From the NCBI RefSeq assembly GCF_015694405.1, contig NZ_JADQDB010000002.1, forward strand, positions 434,001 to 498,000: a DNA stretch of 64,000 nucleotides, given 5' to 3'. Within the stretch, counting starts at the first letter, position 1. Every line of letters starts with the position of its first letter. Shown one piece after another: positions 62,676 through 64,000 of the stretch. The position numbers and the translations under genes were made by a program. Below the pieces are notes generated by a model. The model was not told where the DNA came from. It saw only the letters and a program-made list of their open reading frames with translations, and ran no database searches. The DNA comes from Pelagibacterium limicola (GTDB taxonomy: Bacteria > Pseudomonadota > Alphaproteobacteria > Rhizobiales > Devosiaceae).

Positions 62676-63479
62676 TCAAACGTACTGCAGCTCTCCTAGC
62701 GCCGAGTAATGCCGGTTGAACCCATCGATTACGTCCATATCGCGCTGCGATATCTCGAAGTCGAAAACAGCAAGGTTCTCCCTTCGATGGACACGCCTCG
62801 CGGCCTTGGGCAAGGGGATAGTGCCGCGCTGCAGATTCCACCGCAGGATCATCTGCGCTGGCGATTTGCCGTAGGCCCGCGCGAGTGTCGCGAGCCGCGC
62901 ATCGCCCAGTTGCTCACCGCGCGTCAGGGGGCTGTAGGCCTGCACCACGATGCCATGCCGCTTGCAGAATTCCAGCATCTCATCGGAGAAACCGAAGGGG
63001 CTCCACTCGATCTGATTGACCACGGGCACCTCGCCACTCGTCTCCATGAGTGCCTCCAGCTGTTCGACGGAATAATTGGAGACCCCGATATCCCTAGTAA
63101 TTCCTTCGTCGCGGGCGCGCTGAAGACCCTCCCACAGAGGTTCTCCCGCGCCATATTGCGGCGGACGATGTATGAGGATCAGGTCAGCATGTCCGATATC
63201 GAGTTGCCCAACATTGCGCTTGGCGGACTCAAGGGCATCTTCCGTTTCTTCCACCTTGGTCACAATGAAGATGTCGCCGCGCGTTACGCCCGCATGTCGT
63301 AAGCCTTCCGCGATACCCGGCTGGGTGTCGTAGTCGCCGGAGGTATCGATCATGGTGTAGCCTTCCTCGATCGCGAGCTCGATCTTTTCGGCAGTATCCT
63401 TGTCGAGTTTCCACGTGCCCAGCCCGATAAGGGGCATCGCCCGCCCCGTCCGCAAGGGAACTTTGGTGCTCCGATCCAT
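62676..63479 (-). CDS. aldo/keto reductase
   Basis: This 267-residue NADPH-type oxidoreductase has the catalytic tetrad D45, Y50, K75 and H104 (MIDTSGDYDTQPG, VTKV, LILIHRP). The end LPKAARRVHRRENLAVFDFEIS carries the coenzyme-binding arginines. Overall it resembles the 2,5-diketo-D-gluconate reductase (Dkg) group more than known L-fucose dehydrogenases. It could reduce a ketose or keto-acid, or oxidise the sugar at the top of the pathway; sequence does not decide. It is convergent with the lactate dehydrogenase gene. Confidence 0.88.
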   Translation of the reverse strand: MDRSTKVPLRTGRAMPLIGLGTWKLDKDTAEKIELAIEEGYTMIDTSGDYDTQPGIAEGLRHAGVTRGDIFIVTKVEETEDALESAKRNVGQLDIGHADLILIHRPPQYGAGEPLWEGLQRARDEGITRDIGVSNYSVEQLEALMETSGEVPVVNQIEWSPFGFSDEMLEFCKRHGIVVQAYSPLTRGEQLGDARLATLARAYGKSPAQMILRWNLQRGTIPLPKAARRVHRRENLAVFDFEISQRDMDVIDGFNRHYSALGELQYV

Positions 63480-63699
63480 CCGGCTTACTCCACCTTCCTG
63501 CAGGTAACAGGAGCGAACGGCGTCTCACAGTACGAAGTTCCCGAGCTACCGTGCGCGCCGCCGACGTTCCAAGATGCGGCTGGCGGCAATTAACATAGGT
63601 TAGCGCGTTTAGCTTTCACGCTTCAGCCGCGACTGGGAACGAATACGCGCTGACGTTCATTGCTGGGGAGGTACACCGAATAACGAGCAGGAGACGCCC

Positions 63700-63981
63700 A
63701 TGAAATCGCCGGCGAATGACACTGCGCAACCTTACGCCAACGAACGCTCCCCCGATCCCCTCATCGACAGCCAGATGCCCGGCAGTCAGGACATATCGGA
63801 GCATGTGCGAACCTATGACAAGTTCGTGCATCTCTTGGGATGGTTTCTTGTTCACATACCGCTGTTGCTCATCGGGATTTATGTGATGACGCTCGGTGAA
63901 GCGCCTTTCGGCGGCGCTATCGTCATATTTGTGAGCATCGTCATCCTAATATATGGAGTGGGGCGGACGATGGCTTCATAG
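63700..63981 (+). CDS. small membrane protein resembling aa3-type cytochrome c oxidase subunit IV
   Basis: The 93-residue protein has a 35-residue polar N-terminus, then EHVRTYDKFVHLLGW, which matches the HxxTYxxF pattern before the membrane helix in bacterial aa3-oxidase subunit IV. Two hydrophobic segments follow (about residues 47-63 and 70-88), one more than the classical single-span form. AGGAG stands at ideal distance before the ATG. No oxidase genes are nearby, so the family call is moderate. Confidence 0.6.
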   Translation: MKSPANDTAQPYANERSPDPLIDSQMPGSQDISEHVRTYDKFVHLLGWFLVHIPLLLIGIYVMTLGEAPFGGAIVIFVSIVILIYGVGRTMAS

Positions 63982-64000
63982 ATGCCGGAGTCGGGTCGTA

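Noticed and set aside
63616-63855. 79-codon minus-strand frame near the right end
   Set aside because: It overlaps the better-supported plus-strand oxidase subunit IV-like gene, has no ribosome site and has a basic, featureless product.

Overview
The window reads as chromosomal DNA of an alphaproteobacterium, most likely of the order Hyphomicrobiales (Rhizobiales). The evidence is the merged str-S10-spc-alpha ribosomal cluster with adk after secY, the crcB-rluC-HAD-ATP12 block, two tuf genes with one beside tRNA-Trp, SUNSET-domain and aa3-oxidase subunit IV small proteins, and high GC content. A Devosia/Pelagibacterium-like genus is a guess from protein flavour and was not tested.

Region 1 (1-7.9 kb) is housekeeping: the end of a probable folB, folK, then on the minus strand ATP12 chaperone, HAD phosphatase, RluC-type pseudouridine synthase, fluoride channel CrcB, RarA and a periplasmic DegQ-like protease. 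A PLP ornithine/lysine decarboxylase and a small SUNSET-domain protein follow on the plus strand. Region 2 (7.9-26.2 kb, all minus) is one uninterrupted ribosomal block transcribed from rpsL down to rplQ: rpsL, rpsG, fusA, tuf, rpsJ, rplC, rplD, rplW, rplB, rpsS, rplV, rpsC, rplP, rpmC, rpsQ, rplN, rplX, rplE, rpsN, rpsH, rplF, rplR, rpsE, rpmD, rplO, secY, adk, rpsM, rpsK, rpoA, rplQ. Several gaps in it hold strong hairpins. Region 3 (26.2-39.9 kb) holds a Bcr/CflA-type efflux gene on the plus strand, then secE-nusG-rplK-rplA-rplJ-rplL-rpoB-rpoC on the minus strand, with a perfect 10-bp hairpin between rplL and rpoB. Region 4 (39.9-43.7 kb) has an aquaporin, a small unknown protein, a DUF2147-like exported protein and a cold-shock gene lying between secE and its usual upstream partners tRNA-Trp and tuf. 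The second tuf is identical to the first at nucleotide level, and the identity ends almost exactly at the gene borders.

Region 5 (43.8-64 kb) is accessory metabolism. It starts with a lone TadE/G-like protein and fructose-1,6-bisphosphatase. A DctB/DctD-type two-component pair comes next, followed by a textbook sigma-54 promoter with a candidate IHF site in front of a TAXI-type TRAP transporter (binding protein, DUF1850 protein, fused permease). Then comes a three-subunit periplasmic dehydrogenase of the gluconate 2-dehydrogenase type (subunit III, GMC flavoprotein, triheme cytochrome c) plus a co-translated acidic exported protein of unknown function. The last block has an FAH-family hydrolase, an SDR, an IclR regulator, a COG3618 lactonase-like amidohydrolase, a RhaM-type mutarotase, an L-lactate dehydrogenase-like flavoprotein and an aldo/keto reductase. 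Together these fit non-phosphorylative catabolism of a 6-deoxy-sugar (L-fucose or L-rhamnose) to pyruvate and L-lactate, although the dehydratase is not in the window. The most interesting possibility is that the sigma-54-controlled transporter, the periplasmic oxidase and the cytoplasmic pathway form one oxidise-import-degrade system. Another point of note is arginine at S12 position 88, a change that gives streptomycin resistance in model bacteria.
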